Assembly: GCA_016719295.1 (NCBI GenBank)
Contig: JADKAF010000001.1
Span: forward strand, 6,634,001 to 6,698,000
DNA: 64,000 nucleotides
Direction: 5' to 3'
Origin: Planctomycetota bacterium
GTDB taxonomy: Bacteria; Planctomycetota; UBA1135; JADKAF01
The notes under the pieces were generated by a model. The model was given only the letters and a program-made list of their open reading frames with translations, was not told the DNA's origin and did no database searches. Shown here one piece after another: positions 42,785 to 52,288 of the stretch (position 1 is its first letter; every line of letters starts with the position of its first letter). The position numbers and the translations under genes were made by a program.

Positions 42785-44683
42785 GTGAAGCTCCTCCGTC
42801 CGAGCTCGCTCGCGTTGCTCTGCGGCGCCGCCTCCGCGCTCGCGCTGGCCGTGCTCGCGGCGAGCGCGCTGGTGCGCGAGCGCGCGTGGCGCGGCGAGCG
42901 CGCGCTCGCGGACCAGGAGCAGCTCGCGCGCGAGGCCCTCGCTACCGTCGAGGCGCGCGTCCGCTCCTGGGAGAACGCCGCGGCGGAAGCCGAGGACGAG
43001 GCCGCGCTCGACTGGAGCGCGCGCGGCGCGCGCTTGGAGCGCCTCGTGCCGCGCGGCGAGTGGGTGGCGCTCGAGCAGCGGGAGCGCGTGCTGCCGCCGC
43101 GCGAGCTCGCACCGGCTCCGGCCCAGGAGGACGAGGAGCTCTTCGCGCGCGTCGAGCAAGCGCTGCGCCGCGGCGCGAGCGCTAGCGCTGCGGAGGCCGC
43201 CGAATGGGCGCGCTCCGCGTGGCAGGGGATCGCGCACCCGGGCCTGAAGGCCGAGGCGGCGCTCGTGCGCGCCCGCGTGTTGCAGAGGAGTGGCGATGCC
43301 GCGGGCGCCGCGGCCGCGCGCGCGGAGGCGCTGCGCGGACCGCTCGGCTTCACGCGCGCGCTGCCGGCGCCGGCCGCGTTCCTCGCCGCGTTCGAGGGCT
43401 GGCGCAGTGGAGCTTTCAGCGGCCCAGAGGCGCTCGCCGCGGCCGAGCTCGCGCTGCGCGAGCTGCTCGTGCGCGCGGAGCGCGAGGCGTTGGAACCCGG
43501 GCTGCTGCGCGGCCTCGCCGCCGAGCTCGCCGAGCGCGGCTCGGCGCTCGCGGAGCTCGCTTCCGCCGCGGCCGAGCGCAGCGCGCGCGTGCGCGCTCTG
43601 GAGCAGCTCGCTCTCGAGGGCGATACGCGCGCGGCACGCCGCGCGGGTGCCTGGGTCCTGCTGCGCTTCCCGCGTCGCGCGCGCGTGCGCTGGGCGCTCG
43701 CGTTGCCGAAGGAGGAGCTCGCGCCGCCCGCGCTCTTCGAGACGCTCGCGCGCGCGACGGGTGGAGCGGTGACGCTCGTCGAGCGCTCGACGAGCGTCCG
43801 CGCCGATGCGCGGCGCGAAGCGCTGCCAGCTCCTCTCGACGACCTCGAGCTCGAGCTCCGCTGGACGCCGCGTCGCGAGGACGGCAGCGGGAACGAGCTC
43901 GCGCTGCTCTGCGCTCTCGTGCTCGCCTCCGCCGTGGGTCTCGGCGCCGCGCTGCGCTTGGCGCGGCGCGAGCAGCAGCTCGCGGCGCGGCAGGCGGAGT
44001 TCACCGGCAACGTCGCGCACGAGCTGCGGACACCGCTCGCCGCGGTGCTCCTGCATGCGGAGCTCTTGGAGAGCGCGTCGGGTGCTGCGCCCGAGCGACG
44101 AGCGGAGCATATCGCGGTGTTGCAGCGCGAAGGGCGGCGCCTCGCGTCGCTCGTCGATCGCGTCGTGGCGCTCGCCGCGGGGCGCCGTCCCGCGCAAGCG
44201 CCGACGCTGGCGCTCGGCGAGCTCTTGGAGCGCACGCTCGATCACGCCGGCGAGGACGCCGTGCTGCGCACGAAGGCGCCGCTCGAGCTCCGCGTGCCCG
44301 ACGGCGAAGGGGCGCTGAGCTCTCTGCGCGAGCTCGTGGATAACGCGCGCCGCCACGGGGCTCCACCGATCGAGCTCGAGGCCGAGCTGCTGCCCGCGAA
44401 CGGACGAGGTCTGCGCTGCATCGAGCTCCGCGTGCTCGACCGCGGGAGCGGTGTGTCCGAGCGCGATCGCGAGCGCATCTTCGAGCGCTTCGCGCGCGGC
44501 GAGGCCGCGACGCGCGACGAGCGGCGCGGTGCCGGGCTCGGCCTCTCGCTCGTGCGGCGCTTCGCCGAGGAGTGCGGCGGCGGGGTCGCGTGCCTCGCGC
44601 GAGAAGGAGGCGGGGCTTGCTTCGCCCTGCGCTTGCCGGTGAAGCTCGCCGCGGGTGCGCCGAGGACGGAGCGCGAACGATGA
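42785..44683 (+). CDS. Membrane sensor histidine kinase
   Basis: 632 aa from a GTG at 42785; the upstream in-frame TTG is less likely. A first membrane segment (LALLCGAASALALAVLAASALV) leads to a large outer region of Ala/Arg/Glu-rich helices, and a second segment follows (ALLCALVLASAVGLGAALRL). The H-box is FTGNVAHELRTPLAAVLLHAELL near residue 411, the N-box LRELVDNARRHG, and the G-box GAGLGLSLVRRFAEECGG. By family it autophosphorylates on the H-box His and passes phosphate to the response regulator, whose ATG overlaps its stop (ATGA). The sensor gene coming first is the less common order. Confidence 0.93.
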   Translation: MKLLRPSSLALLCGAASALALAVLAASALVRERAWRGERALADQEQLAREALATVEARVRSWENAAAEAEDEAALDWSARGARLERLVPRGEWVALEQRERVLPPRELAPAPAQEDEELFARVEQALRRGASASAAEAAEWARSAWQGIAHPGLKAEAALVRARVLQRSGDAAGAAAARAEALRGPLGFTRALPAPAAFLAAFEGWRSGAFSGPEALAAAELALRELLVRAEREALEPGLLRGLAAELAERGSALAELASAAAERSARVRALEQLALEGDTRAARRAGAWVLLRFPRRARVRWALALPKEELAPPALFETLARATGGAVTLVERSTSVRADARREALPAPLDDLELELRWTPRREDGSGNELALLCALVLASAVGLGAALRLARREQQLAARQAEFTGNVAHELRTPLAAVLLHAELLESASGAAPERRAEHIAVLQREGRRLASLVDRVVALAAGRRPAQAPTLALGELLERTLDHAGEDAVLRTKAPLELRVPDGEGALSSLRELVDNARRHGAPPIELEAELLPANGRGLRCIELRVLDRGSGVSERDRERIFERFARGEAATRDERRGAGLGLSLVRRFAEECGGGVACLAREGGGACFALRLPVKLAAGAPRTERER

Positions 44684-45390
44684 GCACGCGCGTGCTGGTG
44701 GTGGAGGACGATGCGGCCCTGCGCGCGGGGCTCGTGCAAGGCCTCGGCGATGAAGGCTTCGCGGTCGAGAGCGCCACGGATGGGCTCGCCGCGCGGCGAG
44801 CGCTGCAGCGCGGTGGCTTCGATCTCTGCGTGCTCGACCTCAATCTGCCGGGCGTCTCCGGCGTCGAGCTCTTGAAGGAACTCCGCGCGCGAAAGATGGC
44901 GCTGCCGGTGCTCGTGCTCACCGCGCGCGGCGAGGAGCTCGATCGCGTGCTCTTGCTCGAGCTCGGCGCCGACGACTACGTGGTGAAGCCGTTCTCGTTC
45001 CGCGAGCTCGTGGCGCGTCTCCGCGCGTTGCTGCGCCGCGCGCGCGGACAGATGACGAGCGAGCATGCGGTGCCGGCACGGCTCCGGCTCGACGCGTGCG
45101 AGGTCGACTTCGCGGCGTTCGCGATCCTGCGCGACGGGGAGAGCTTGCCGCTGCTGCCGCGCGAAGCGGCGCTGCTGAAGCTGCTCGTCGCGCGCCGCGG
45201 CGAGGTCGTCTCGCGCGAGGAGTGCCTGGCGCACGCGTGGGGGGCGGGCGGCGAGTTCGTGACGCCGCGCACGGTCGACAACCACGTGCTGCGTCTCCGG
45301 CAGAAGCTGGAGCGGGATCCGAAGGAGCCGCGCCATCTGCTGACGGTGCACGGCGTGGGCTATCGCTGGATCGACGGGGGTGCGGTGTGA
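44680..45390 (+). CDS. OmpR-family response regulator
   Basis: 236 aa from MSTRVLVVEDDAALRAGL at 44680. The receiver holds the acidic pair EDD at residues 9-11, phospho-acceptor Asp53 in CVLDLNLPG, the Thr block in LTARGEE, and the Lys in DYVVKPFSF. A winged-helix output domain follows (LLPREAALLKLLVARRGEVVSREEC, RTVDNHVLRLRQKLE, GYRWIDGG). It pairs with the kinase whose stop it overlaps. By family it binds DNA to control transcription; no obvious target repeat is visible upstream of the operon. Confidence 0.95.
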   Translation: MSTRVLVVEDDAALRAGLVQGLGDEGFAVESATDGLAARRALQRGGFDLCVLDLNLPGVSGVELLKELRARKMALPVLVLTARGEELDRVLLLELGADDYVVKPFSFRELVARLRALLRRARGQMTSEHAVPARLRLDACEVDFAAFAILRDGESLPLLPREAALLKLLVARRGEVVSREECLAHAWGAGGEFVTPRTVDNHVLRLRQKLERDPKEPRHLLTVHGVGYRWIDGGAV

Positions 45391-45483
45391 CGAGCTGGTG
45401 ACAACTCGAGCACGCCGCGGAGACCCGCGGGCTCGGGTTCTCGGGTCTCATGGCCGACCTAAGGAGCCGAGGAGGCTCGAGCC

Positions 45484-48400
45484 ATGCGATTCCAGTCCTT
45501 TCGCGTTCTCTTTCTCTCAACAGTCCTCGCAGGGGATCTCGGCGCGTTCCAAGATCGCTTCGAGAAGGTCGAACGCGAGCTCCGCGAGCGCGCGGCCCTC
45601 CGTCTCGCGGCGAACGACATCCCGGGTTTGAAGGCGCTCGCCGATGAGAAGTGCGTTTCGACCGATCCGAGTGAGCGCACGGCTGGGGTGTTGCTCTCCG
45701 CGGAGGCTTACTTCCGCTTCGGAGACCGCGCGAAGGCTCTCGAGCTCACGGCCGCGTGGCGCGAGACCTACCGCTTGTCTGGCTTCGCTGCCGGTCGTCT
45801 CGCCTCGGGAGACCTCGTGGAGATCCTCGACTCTGCGCTGCAGGTCAAGGAGCGCGGCATCATCGCTTCCGACGGCGCGCTTTGGCACATGGGCGATCGA
45901 CGCGTAGCGAAGCTCGCATTCCAGGATCCGGTGCGTCTCGACTCCTCGGCGATCGCGGCGCTGCGCGCTCACTACGGCGAAGGCGCGCAGCTCCGCGCGT
46001 GGCGCACGGAGACGCAGGTCCTCGGCGTTCCGCCCTCGAGCGCGCCGCCGGCGCAGGAGGACGCGCGCACGAAGGAAGTGCGCGAGCACTTCCAGAAGCT
46101 GAACCTCCCGCGCCTCGGCGATCAGGATCACTCCCGCATGGAGTCCCTCCGCCGCATGGGGCCCGCGGCGATCGAGGCTGCATTCACGCTGTGGATGGGG
46201 CTCGACGAGCGCGATCCGGTGCGTACGAACGCGGCGCTCTACCTCGCGCAGGAAGCGCCGCAGCGACTGCGCGAGGCCTTGCCGAGTCTCCGCGAGTCCT
46301 CTCGCGTGGTCGCGGCCTCGGCGCTGCTGCACGGGATGGCGCAGAGCGAGGGCATCCCGCCCGCGCTGCTGCGCGAGGAGTTTCGCGAGGGCTGGCTCGG
46401 CCTCCTCGATTCACCGGACGGCTCGGTGCGCTCGGCCGCGCTCTTCCTCGTCGATCGCGCGTATCCCGCCGAGGTCGCTTCTCGCCTCGAGCACTTGGCC
46501 AAGGACCCCGATGCGTTGCTGCGCCAGCGCGTGGCGCAGCAGCTCCTGCCGCGGCTCGCGTGGGATGAACGCGTCGAAGGCGTGGCGCGCGGGATGCTCC
46601 GCGATGCCGATGCGGAGGTGCGGCAGCATGTGGTGCGGCTGCTCGGGGAGCGGCGCGTGCTGCGCGCGGCGGATGCGCTCGCGGTGCTGCGCGAGGATGC
46701 CAGCGTCGACGTGCGGGGGATGATCTTCCGCGTGGGCTTCCCGCTCGTCGGTGCGCGCGAGGAAGTCGAGCAGGTGCTGCTGCAGGGGCTCCAGGACGCG
46801 AATGCGCAGGTGTCGCTGGTCGCGCTCGACCAGATCTCGAGAGGCGTCTGCGTGCCGATCGCGAACGCGGAGCTGGTGGCGCAGATCTCGCGCTTCGCGA
46901 TGCAGAGTGAGGATCGCTACTGCGTGACGGCGCTGAATGCGCTCGAGTTCCTCTCTCCCGAGCTCCTGGGACCCGTCGTCGAGGACCTGCTCCAGAGGGT
47001 CTCGCCACGCACTTGGGGGCGTTCGAATTCGCTTAGCTCTTGGGCGAACAGCTCGGACTGCGCGCTCTCCAAGGCGAAGCTGCGTCCGTCGATCTGGCTG
47101 GAGCGGCGGCCGTGGTTCGAACGCGAACAGGGTGCACGGTCGTCCTATGACAGCATCCTTCAGAGACACATCGTGGCGCGCGTCGAGCCGAACGAGATCG
47201 CATCCTGGGTGCCGCTCTCGATCCAGCAGAACGAACTCGCGAACGCGATCTTGAAGCGCGCCGCTCTCATCGCACCCGAGTCCCTGGAGACGGTCCTCGG
47301 CGACCCCAGGTCGGAGGCGTGGCATGTGCAGAACGCTCTAGAGGCGCTGGGCGACGATCCGCGGGGGATCGCTTGGGTCGCTGCGGACGAGCGGTGGCGC
47401 AAGGATGCAAGCGTGCTGCGGTCTCTCGGGCGATTCAGGGATCGAAAGGACGCGCGGGCCCTCTTGGTCGCGTGGCTGGAGCAGCCGGAGAATCTGCTCG
47501 CTGATCCGCAGCGGGAGCAGGAGCGGGAGAATCTGCTGGCTGGGTGGTTGCCGCAGAAGCCAGCGCTCGTGGAGGCTTCGATCTTGCCGTACGCGGCTCT
47601 CGTCGCATGGCACAACACCACGGGGGGATGGGATGCCATCGATGGCCTGCTGCGGGCACCAGCGGATGAGGCCATCCGTGCCCTCGAAGCTACGCAGCCT
47701 ATCGTCGTATCGGGAGGCGCTTGGCAGAGCGTATCTATTGTCGTCGGCCAGCACAGCGTTAGCTCGACGGTCGCTCAGGACGCCTGGGTCCGGTGGTTCG
47801 CCCCACGCTGTCTCGAGAGCGAGAGCGCCGGGCGGGAGTTTTTCTCTCGACTCCAACCCGTGAGCGTCGCCTCTCCGAAGTTGGTCGAGATGTTCCGCTC
47901 TTGGAGCAAGGCGGAGGCACCGTACCTCCGCGCGTGGGCGTGTCGCTTCTTCGGCAGGCGGCTCGTTCCGGATGCTCGTGAGCTGTTGATTGCCGCGCTC
48001 CGCGATCCCGCGGCCGAAGTTTGCACGGTCGCCGCGCATGAGCTGCGGTCCTTCGACGATCCCGAGTGCGTTGACGCTCTGCTGGCGGCGAGCACGGCGG
48101 AGAACCCGCTCCTCCGCAACGCGGCGGCGAAGTCGCTGGAGGCCCTCCGCTCCGCCATCGAAGCCAAGCGCTTCTGGAGCACCATCCGCGCCGAAGGCCT
48201 CGAAGACCCGCTGGCGAAGATCCTCCCGATGATCCGCGGCACCGACCCCGAGCTCCGCCTGCTCGCGATCGACTCGCTCGGTGCATTGGGCTCGCCGCGC
48301 GCGCTGCCGCATCTGCTGGAGCTCTTCCAGTCCGGCGGGGCTCCGGAGAAGGCCGCCGCGAAGCGCGCGATCGAGCGCATCCAGCGCGCCGTGGACGCCG

Positions 48401-48510
48401 AGCGCGCGAAGGCCGTCGAGTCGGGGGCGAAGCCCGCGACCGGGGGCGAGAAGACGAGCGGAGATTCTTCGAAGCAGGGCGAAACCGAGGGGGGCGGCGG
48501 AGGTAGCTGA
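45484..48510 (+). CDS. Secreted HEAT-repeat protein
   Basis: 1008 aa. The N-terminus looks like a signal peptide (FRVLFLSTVLAGDLGAF). Much of residues 200-480 and 740-960 is HEAT or PBS-lyase-type repeat (PDALLRQRVAQQLLPRLAW, DADAEVRQHVVRLLGERRV, DPAAEVCTVAAHELRSFDDPECVDALL, DPELRLLAIDSLGALGSPRALPHLLELF). The middle is less repetitive, with slightly lower GC and looser codon use at about 47,100-47,900. The C-terminal tail is Glu/Lys/Gly-rich. By family HEAT arrays are protein-binding scaffolds. There is no catalytic motif. Confidence 0.88.
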   Translation: MRFQSFRVLFLSTVLAGDLGAFQDRFEKVERELRERAALRLAANDIPGLKALADEKCVSTDPSERTAGVLLSAEAYFRFGDRAKALELTAAWRETYRLSGFAAGRLASGDLVEILDSALQVKERGIIASDGALWHMGDRRVAKLAFQDPVRLDSSAIAALRAHYGEGAQLRAWRTETQVLGVPPSSAPPAQEDARTKEVREHFQKLNLPRLGDQDHSRMESLRRMGPAAIEAAFTLWMGLDERDPVRTNAALYLAQEAPQRLREALPSLRESSRVVAASALLHGMAQSEGIPPALLREEFREGWLGLLDSPDGSVRSAALFLVDRAYPAEVASRLEHLAKDPDALLRQRVAQQLLPRLAWDERVEGVARGMLRDADAEVRQHVVRLLGERRVLRAADALAVLREDASVDVRGMIFRVGFPLVGAREEVEQVLLQGLQDANAQVSLVALDQISRGVCVPIANAELVAQISRFAMQSEDRYCVTALNALEFLSPELLGPVVEDLLQRVSPRTWGRSNSLSSWANSSDCALSKAKLRPSIWLERRPWFEREQGARSSYDSILQRHIVARVEPNEIASWVPLSIQQNELANAILKRAALIAPESLETVLGDPRSEAWHVQNALEALGDDPRGIAWVAADERWRKDASVLRSLGRFRDRKDARALLVAWLEQPENLLADPQREQERENLLAGWLPQKPALVEASILPYAALVAWHNTTGGWDAIDGLLRAPADEAIRALEATQPIVVSGGAWQSVSIVVGQHSVSSTVAQDAWVRWFAPRCLESESAGREFFSRLQPVSVASPKLVEMFRSWSKAEAPYLRAWACRFFGRRLVPDARELLIAALRDPAAEVCTVAAHELRSFDDPECVDALLAASTAENPLLRNAAAKSLEALRSAIEAKRFWSTIRAEGLEDPLAKILPMIRGTDPELRLLAIDSLGALGSPRALPHLLELFQSGGAPEKAAAKRAIERIQRAVDAERAKAVESGAKPATGGEKTSGDSSKQGETEGGGGGS

Positions 48511-48686
48511 GCACGCCCGGGGCCTCGGCCCGGGTGGATCTCCTCCTCCTCTTGCGAGCCGCCGCCCGGGGTGCCGGGCGCGCGGCTCGCTTCCTTGAGA
48601 GCGCCGTCGCTCGCGTGCCACAATCCGGCCGAGATCCGGTGGTGTTCCCCATCGGCATTCCAGGCACGCAGAGCAGGCGACGCGCG

Positions 48687-49808
48687 GTGCGGATCCTCCA
48701 CCTCTTCTCGAACTTCAAGTGGACCGGGCCGGCGGAGCCGGCGGTCGCCCTCGCGGCGGGATTGAAGCGCGCGGGGCAGGACGTCGTGCTGCGCTCGAGC
48801 GCCTACACGAAGGACAGCCCGCACAACTTCGTGCGCGACGAGGCGCGCGCCCGCGGCCTGGAGCCGATCCTCGACCTCTCGCTGCCGAAGCACCGCTCGT
48901 TCTGGCGGAACGCCTTCGACACGCGGAAGCTCCGCGCGATCTTCGCGGCCGAGAAGTTCGACCTCGTGCACACGCACCTGCCGAACGACTTCCGGCTCGC
49001 GCAGCGCGCGCGCCGCGGGGCCGAGGGGCCGAAGATCGTTCGCAGCCTCTACGACACGGACCCCGAGGCGATCGGCGTGCACCTGGCCAGGCGTCTCGCG
49101 CGCGAGGCAGAGGCCGTGATCGTGTTCGCGCGCGCGATCGAGGAGCGCCTGCGGAGCTTCGGCTTCCCCGCGGAGCGCTTGGTCCGGCTCGAGCCGGCGA
49201 TCGACTTGGGGCGCTTCACCGCGGTGGGGCCGAGCTCTCGTGCGAAGCTCGGGCTCGACGAGAAGGACTTCGCGGTCGGCATCGTCGCGCGCGTGCAGGC
49301 GCATCGGCGGTTCGATCTCCTGCTCGACGCGGCGGCGGAGCTCGCGCGGCGCATCCCGCGGTTCAAGCTGCTCGTGATCGGGCGCGGCACGGAGATCGAC
49401 GAGCTGGCGAAGAAGCCCGCCGAGCAGCGCGGGCTGCTCGACAAGCACGTGTTCTTCCCGGGCTACGTCACGGGCGATGCCTATCCCGCGCTGCTGCGCG
49501 CCCTCGACGCGAAGATCTATCTCGTGCCCGGCAGCGATGGCACCGCGCGCGCGGTGCGCGAAGCCCTCGCCTGCGGCGTTCCCGTCGTGGCGACGAAGCG
49601 CGGCATGCTGCCGGAGCTCGTGGAGCCGGGGCGCACGGGCGAGCTCATCGACGAGAGCAGCTCGGCGCTGGTCGCGGTGCTCGAGAAGTGGCACGCGGAT
49701 CCCGCGCTACGCCGCCGCCTCGCGGAGAATGCCGCCGCTACGGCGCGCGCGCGCTTCTCGCTCGCGCAGCAGGTCGAAGCGGTGCGCGCGCTCTACGCGC
49801 GGCTCTGA
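48687..49808 (+). CDS. Family 4-type glycosyltransferase
   Basis: 373 aa from a GTG at 48687; the upstream in-frame region lacks protein character. Two Rossmann-like domains: ILHLFSNFKWTGPAEPAVALAAGL at the start, and the C-terminal donor domain with VGIVARVQAHRRFDLLLDAAAEL, LLVIGRG and the Glu-containing PGSDGTARAVREALACGVPVVAT. By family it transfers a sugar from a nucleotide donor to a lipid or glycan at the inner face of the membrane. Its 3' end overlaps the convergent DPM-like gene by 16 bases. Confidence 0.9.
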   Translation: MRILHLFSNFKWTGPAEPAVALAAGLKRAGQDVVLRSSAYTKDSPHNFVRDEARARGLEPILDLSLPKHRSFWRNAFDTRKLRAIFAAEKFDLVHTHLPNDFRLAQRARRGAEGPKIVRSLYDTDPEAIGVHLARRLAREAEAVIVFARAIEERLRSFGFPAERLVRLEPAIDLGRFTAVGPSSRAKLGLDEKDFAVGIVARVQAHRRFDLLLDAAAELARRIPRFKLLVIGRGTEIDELAKKPAEQRGLLDKHVFFPGYVTGDAYPALLRALDAKIYLVPGSDGTARAVREALACGVPVVATKRGMLPELVEPGRTGELIDESSSALVAVLEKWHADPALRRRLAENAAATARARFSLAQQVEAVRALYARL

Positions 49809-50542
49809 GCGGCGGCGCGGGGTACCACCACGGGCCGCTTCCACTTCAGGCGCAGCACCGTCAGCGCCGCGCGGAAGATCTCTTTCCGCGAGATCTTGGA
49901 GCGACCCGCTCGGCGGTCCTCGAAGACGATCGGCGTCTCGCCCACGCGGAAGCCCGCGAGGTGCACGAGGTAGAGCACCTCTTCCAGGAACGAGTAACCC
50001 GACGAGCGGATCTCGCCCAAGGGCAGGTGCCGCAGCACCTCGGTCCGGTACGCGCGGAAGCCGGCGGTGCAGTCGCGGGCGGTGAGGCCCAGCAGCGTGC
50101 GCGCGTAGAAGTTCGCGAAGCGCGAGAGCAGGCGGCGGTGGAGCCCCCAGTTCTTCACGCCGCCGCCGGGCACGTAGCGCGAGCCGATCATCACGTCGGG
50201 CGCGCCGTCGCGTGCTTCCAGGCCCGCGAGCAGCGCGGGCAGGTAGCGCGGATCGTGCGAGAAGTCGGCGTCCATCGTGACGACGACGTCGTAGCCGTGC
50301 TCCAGGCCGTAGCGATAGCCCGCGAGATAGGCGGTGCCGAGGCCGAGCTTGCCCGCTCGTGCGAGGAGGTGGATGCGCGGATCCGCCGCGGCGAGCTTGC
50401 GGACGAGCTGTCCGGTGCCGTCGGGCGAGTTGTCGTCGACGAAGAGGAGGTCGACGGTCGGCACTGCGGCGAGGATCGCTAGGGCGAGAGGCTCGGCGTT
50501 CTCGACTTCGTTGTACGTCGGGACGACGATGAGCGTCCGCAT
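49793..50542 (-). CDS. Polyprenol monophosphomannose/glucose synthase (DPM1-like, GT2)
   Basis: 249 aa. The GT2 start is MRTLIVVPTYNEVENAEPLA. The donor motif is LLFVDDNSPDGTG, the metal triad MDADFSHDP and the acceptor block DCTAGFRAYRTEVL. The end is basic with no membrane helices. By family it makes polyprenyl-phosphate mannose or glucose, the donor of GT-C enzymes such as those at 1-1540 and 37176. It is flanked by two other glycosyltransferases. Confidence 0.94.
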   Translation of the reverse strand: MRTLIVVPTYNEVENAEPLALAILAAVPTVDLLFVDDNSPDGTGQLVRKLAAADPRIHLLARAGKLGLGTAYLAGYRYGLEHGYDVVVTMDADFSHDPRYLPALLAGLEARDGAPDVMIGSRYVPGGGVKNWGLHRRLLSRFANFYARTLLGLTARDCTAGFRAYRTEVLRHLPLGEIRSSGYSFLEEVLYLVHLAGFRVGETPIVFEDRRAGRSKISRKEIFRAALTVLRLKWKRPVVVPRAAAQSRA

Positions 50543-50664
50543 GCAGGATCTCGCGGCTCGGTCCCTCTTTCTCGGCAGCCGCGACGCCGGCGCTAGAGCC
50601 GGATCGCCTCGGCGATCGAAAGAGGAGCGGGGCTAGGCTACAACTAGCACGAACCCTCGACCCC

Positions 50665-51825
50665 ATGAAGCTCACGGACCTCCATCTCGATTGTCGGCAC
50701 TTCCGGGGCGACCGTCCCTGTCGGCCCCACAAGCAGCACGGCGTCGAGTGCCCGGGTTGCCCGCACTACGATCCGGTGCGCACGCGCGCGCTGATCGTGA
50801 AGCTCGCCGCGGCGGGGGACGTGCTGCGCTCGACCTCGATCCTGCCCGCGCTGCATGCCGCGCATCCCGGGCTGCACGTGACCTGGGTCACCGCGGCCGG
50901 TGCCGTTCCGCTCCTCGAGGGGAATCGCCTGATCGACCGCGTGATCGCCTTCCGCGGCGCGCTCCCGGTGGAGCTCGCGGCCGAGACCTTCGATCTCGTG
51001 ATCAACCTCGATGCGGCGCCGGACTCGTGCGCGCTAGCGACCGCCGCGCGCGGCGCCGCGCGCAAAGGCTTCGGCCTCGACGGGCGCGGCCGTCCGACGC
51101 CGCTCCACGCGGAAGCGGAGAGCTGGTATCTGATGGGCCTCTCCGATGCGCGGAAGAAGGAGAACCAGCAGAGCTACCCCGACATCATGCTCGGCATCCT
51201 CGGCCTCCGCGGCCCGGCCGCGCCGCCGCAGCTCGAGCTCAGCGCGAGCGAGCTCGCCGCGGGCCGCGCGTTCTACGCACGAGCGGAGCTCCGCGGTCGC
51301 CGCGTCGTCGGCCTGAACACCGGCGCCGGGGGACGCTGGGAGCACAAGAAGTGGACCTTCGAAGGCTACGCCGAGCTGATTCGCCGCCTGCTCGCCGAAG
51401 GTCACGGCGTGGTTCTGCTCGGCGGACCCGAGGAAGCCGAGCGCAACCGCGCCCTCCGCGAGCTCTCCCCTCCGGGCGTCGTCGATGCCGGCACCGACAA
51501 CTCGCTGCGGCACTTCGCCGCCATCGTCGACGGCCTCGACGCCATGGTCACGGGCGACACCCTCGCCATGCACATCGCGATGGCCCGCGCCGTCGAGCTC
51601 GTCGTGCTCTTCGGCCCGACGTCGCTCCCCGAGATCGACGTGTTCGGCCGCGGCGAGAAGCTCGTCGCTGATCTGCCCTGCCTCTGCTGCTACCTCAGCA
51701 CCTGCGAGGTGAAGCCGCACTGCATGGAATCGATCGCGGTCGATACGGTGCATGGCGCGGTGAAGCGCGCGCTCGAGCGCAGGGCGCAGGCGAGAGCGCC
51801 GAGCGCGCGGAGCGGGCGCGGCTAG
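50665..51825 (+). CDS. Family 9 glycosyltransferase with Cys-rich N-terminus
   Basis: 386 aa. Residues 10-30 hold four cysteines (Cys10, Cys18, Cys27, Cys30 in DCRHF, RPCRP and ECPGCPHY) before the GT9 domain RALIVKLAAAGDVLRSTSILPAL. The GT9 signature region is GLNTGAGGRWEHKKWTFEGYAELIRRLL, and the acceptor block is VTGDTLAMHIAMARAVELVVLFGPTS. A second Cys group lies near the end (LPCLCCYLSTCEVKPHC). By family it adds heptose or a related sugar to lipopolysaccharide. The Cys groups could bind a metal or cluster. Confidence 0.92.
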   Translation: MKLTDLHLDCRHFRGDRPCRPHKQHGVECPGCPHYDPVRTRALIVKLAAAGDVLRSTSILPALHAAHPGLHVTWVTAAGAVPLLEGNRLIDRVIAFRGALPVELAAETFDLVINLDAAPDSCALATAARGAARKGFGLDGRGRPTPLHAEAESWYLMGLSDARKKENQQSYPDIMLGILGLRGPAAPPQLELSASELAAGRAFYARAELRGRRVVGLNTGAGGRWEHKKWTFEGYAELIRRLLAEGHGVVLLGGPEEAERNRALRELSPPGVVDAGTDNSLRHFAAIVDGLDAMVTGDTLAMHIAMARAVELVVLFGPTSLPEIDVFGRGEKLVADLPCLCCYLSTCEVKPHCMESIAVDTVHGAVKRALERRAQARAPSARSGRG

Positions 51826-51922
51826 ACGCGTCGCCTCGACCTGCCGCGCCGAAGCTTGCGCGGCGAGAATCGCGCCGATCGTTGCGGCGCGCTAGGGGGG
51901 GGCGCACGCCGTCCACCGGCGT

Positions 51923-52203
51923 TCACGCTTCCTGCGCTGGCCCGACCTCGCACGCGAAGCGCGCGAAACGCTCCGCGACCTCGCGCACTTCGTCGCGCGC
52001 GGCGCGCTGCGCGGCGAACAAGGCCAAGGGGACCGACTCGGCGACGAAGCCCGAGGTGCCGCTGCGCGCCGCGGGCCTTCTTCCGGAGCCCGCGCCGCGG
52101 ACCGACCTTCGGCCGCGCCGCCCAAAGCATCGCCCACGGCTCCAGCGCAGAGGCTCGCCACGATCCAGGGCGGCGTGAGGGGGCTTGCGATCTCCTGGGC
52201 CAT
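51923..52203 (-). CDS. Small protein of unknown function, frameshifted
   Basis: From an ATG at 52203 the frame begins MAQEIASPLTPPWIVASLCAGAVGDALGG and becomes Arg/Ser-rich near 52070. The adjacent frame then reads SGTSGFVAESVPLALFAAQ and ends ERFARFACEVGPAQEA with a stop at 51923-51925. Adding one base near 52070-52085 would give about 93 residues. The result is helical with no motif I know. The surrounding intergenic stretch (51826-52288) holds nothing else convincing. Confidence 0.4.
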
Positions 52204-52288
52204 CAGTCGTGCCGCTCTTCCAACAAGGGCGAAGGACGAATGCGGGGGTTGCTCGATAAGATGCAGGCGCAGTCACCTGGAGTCTCCC

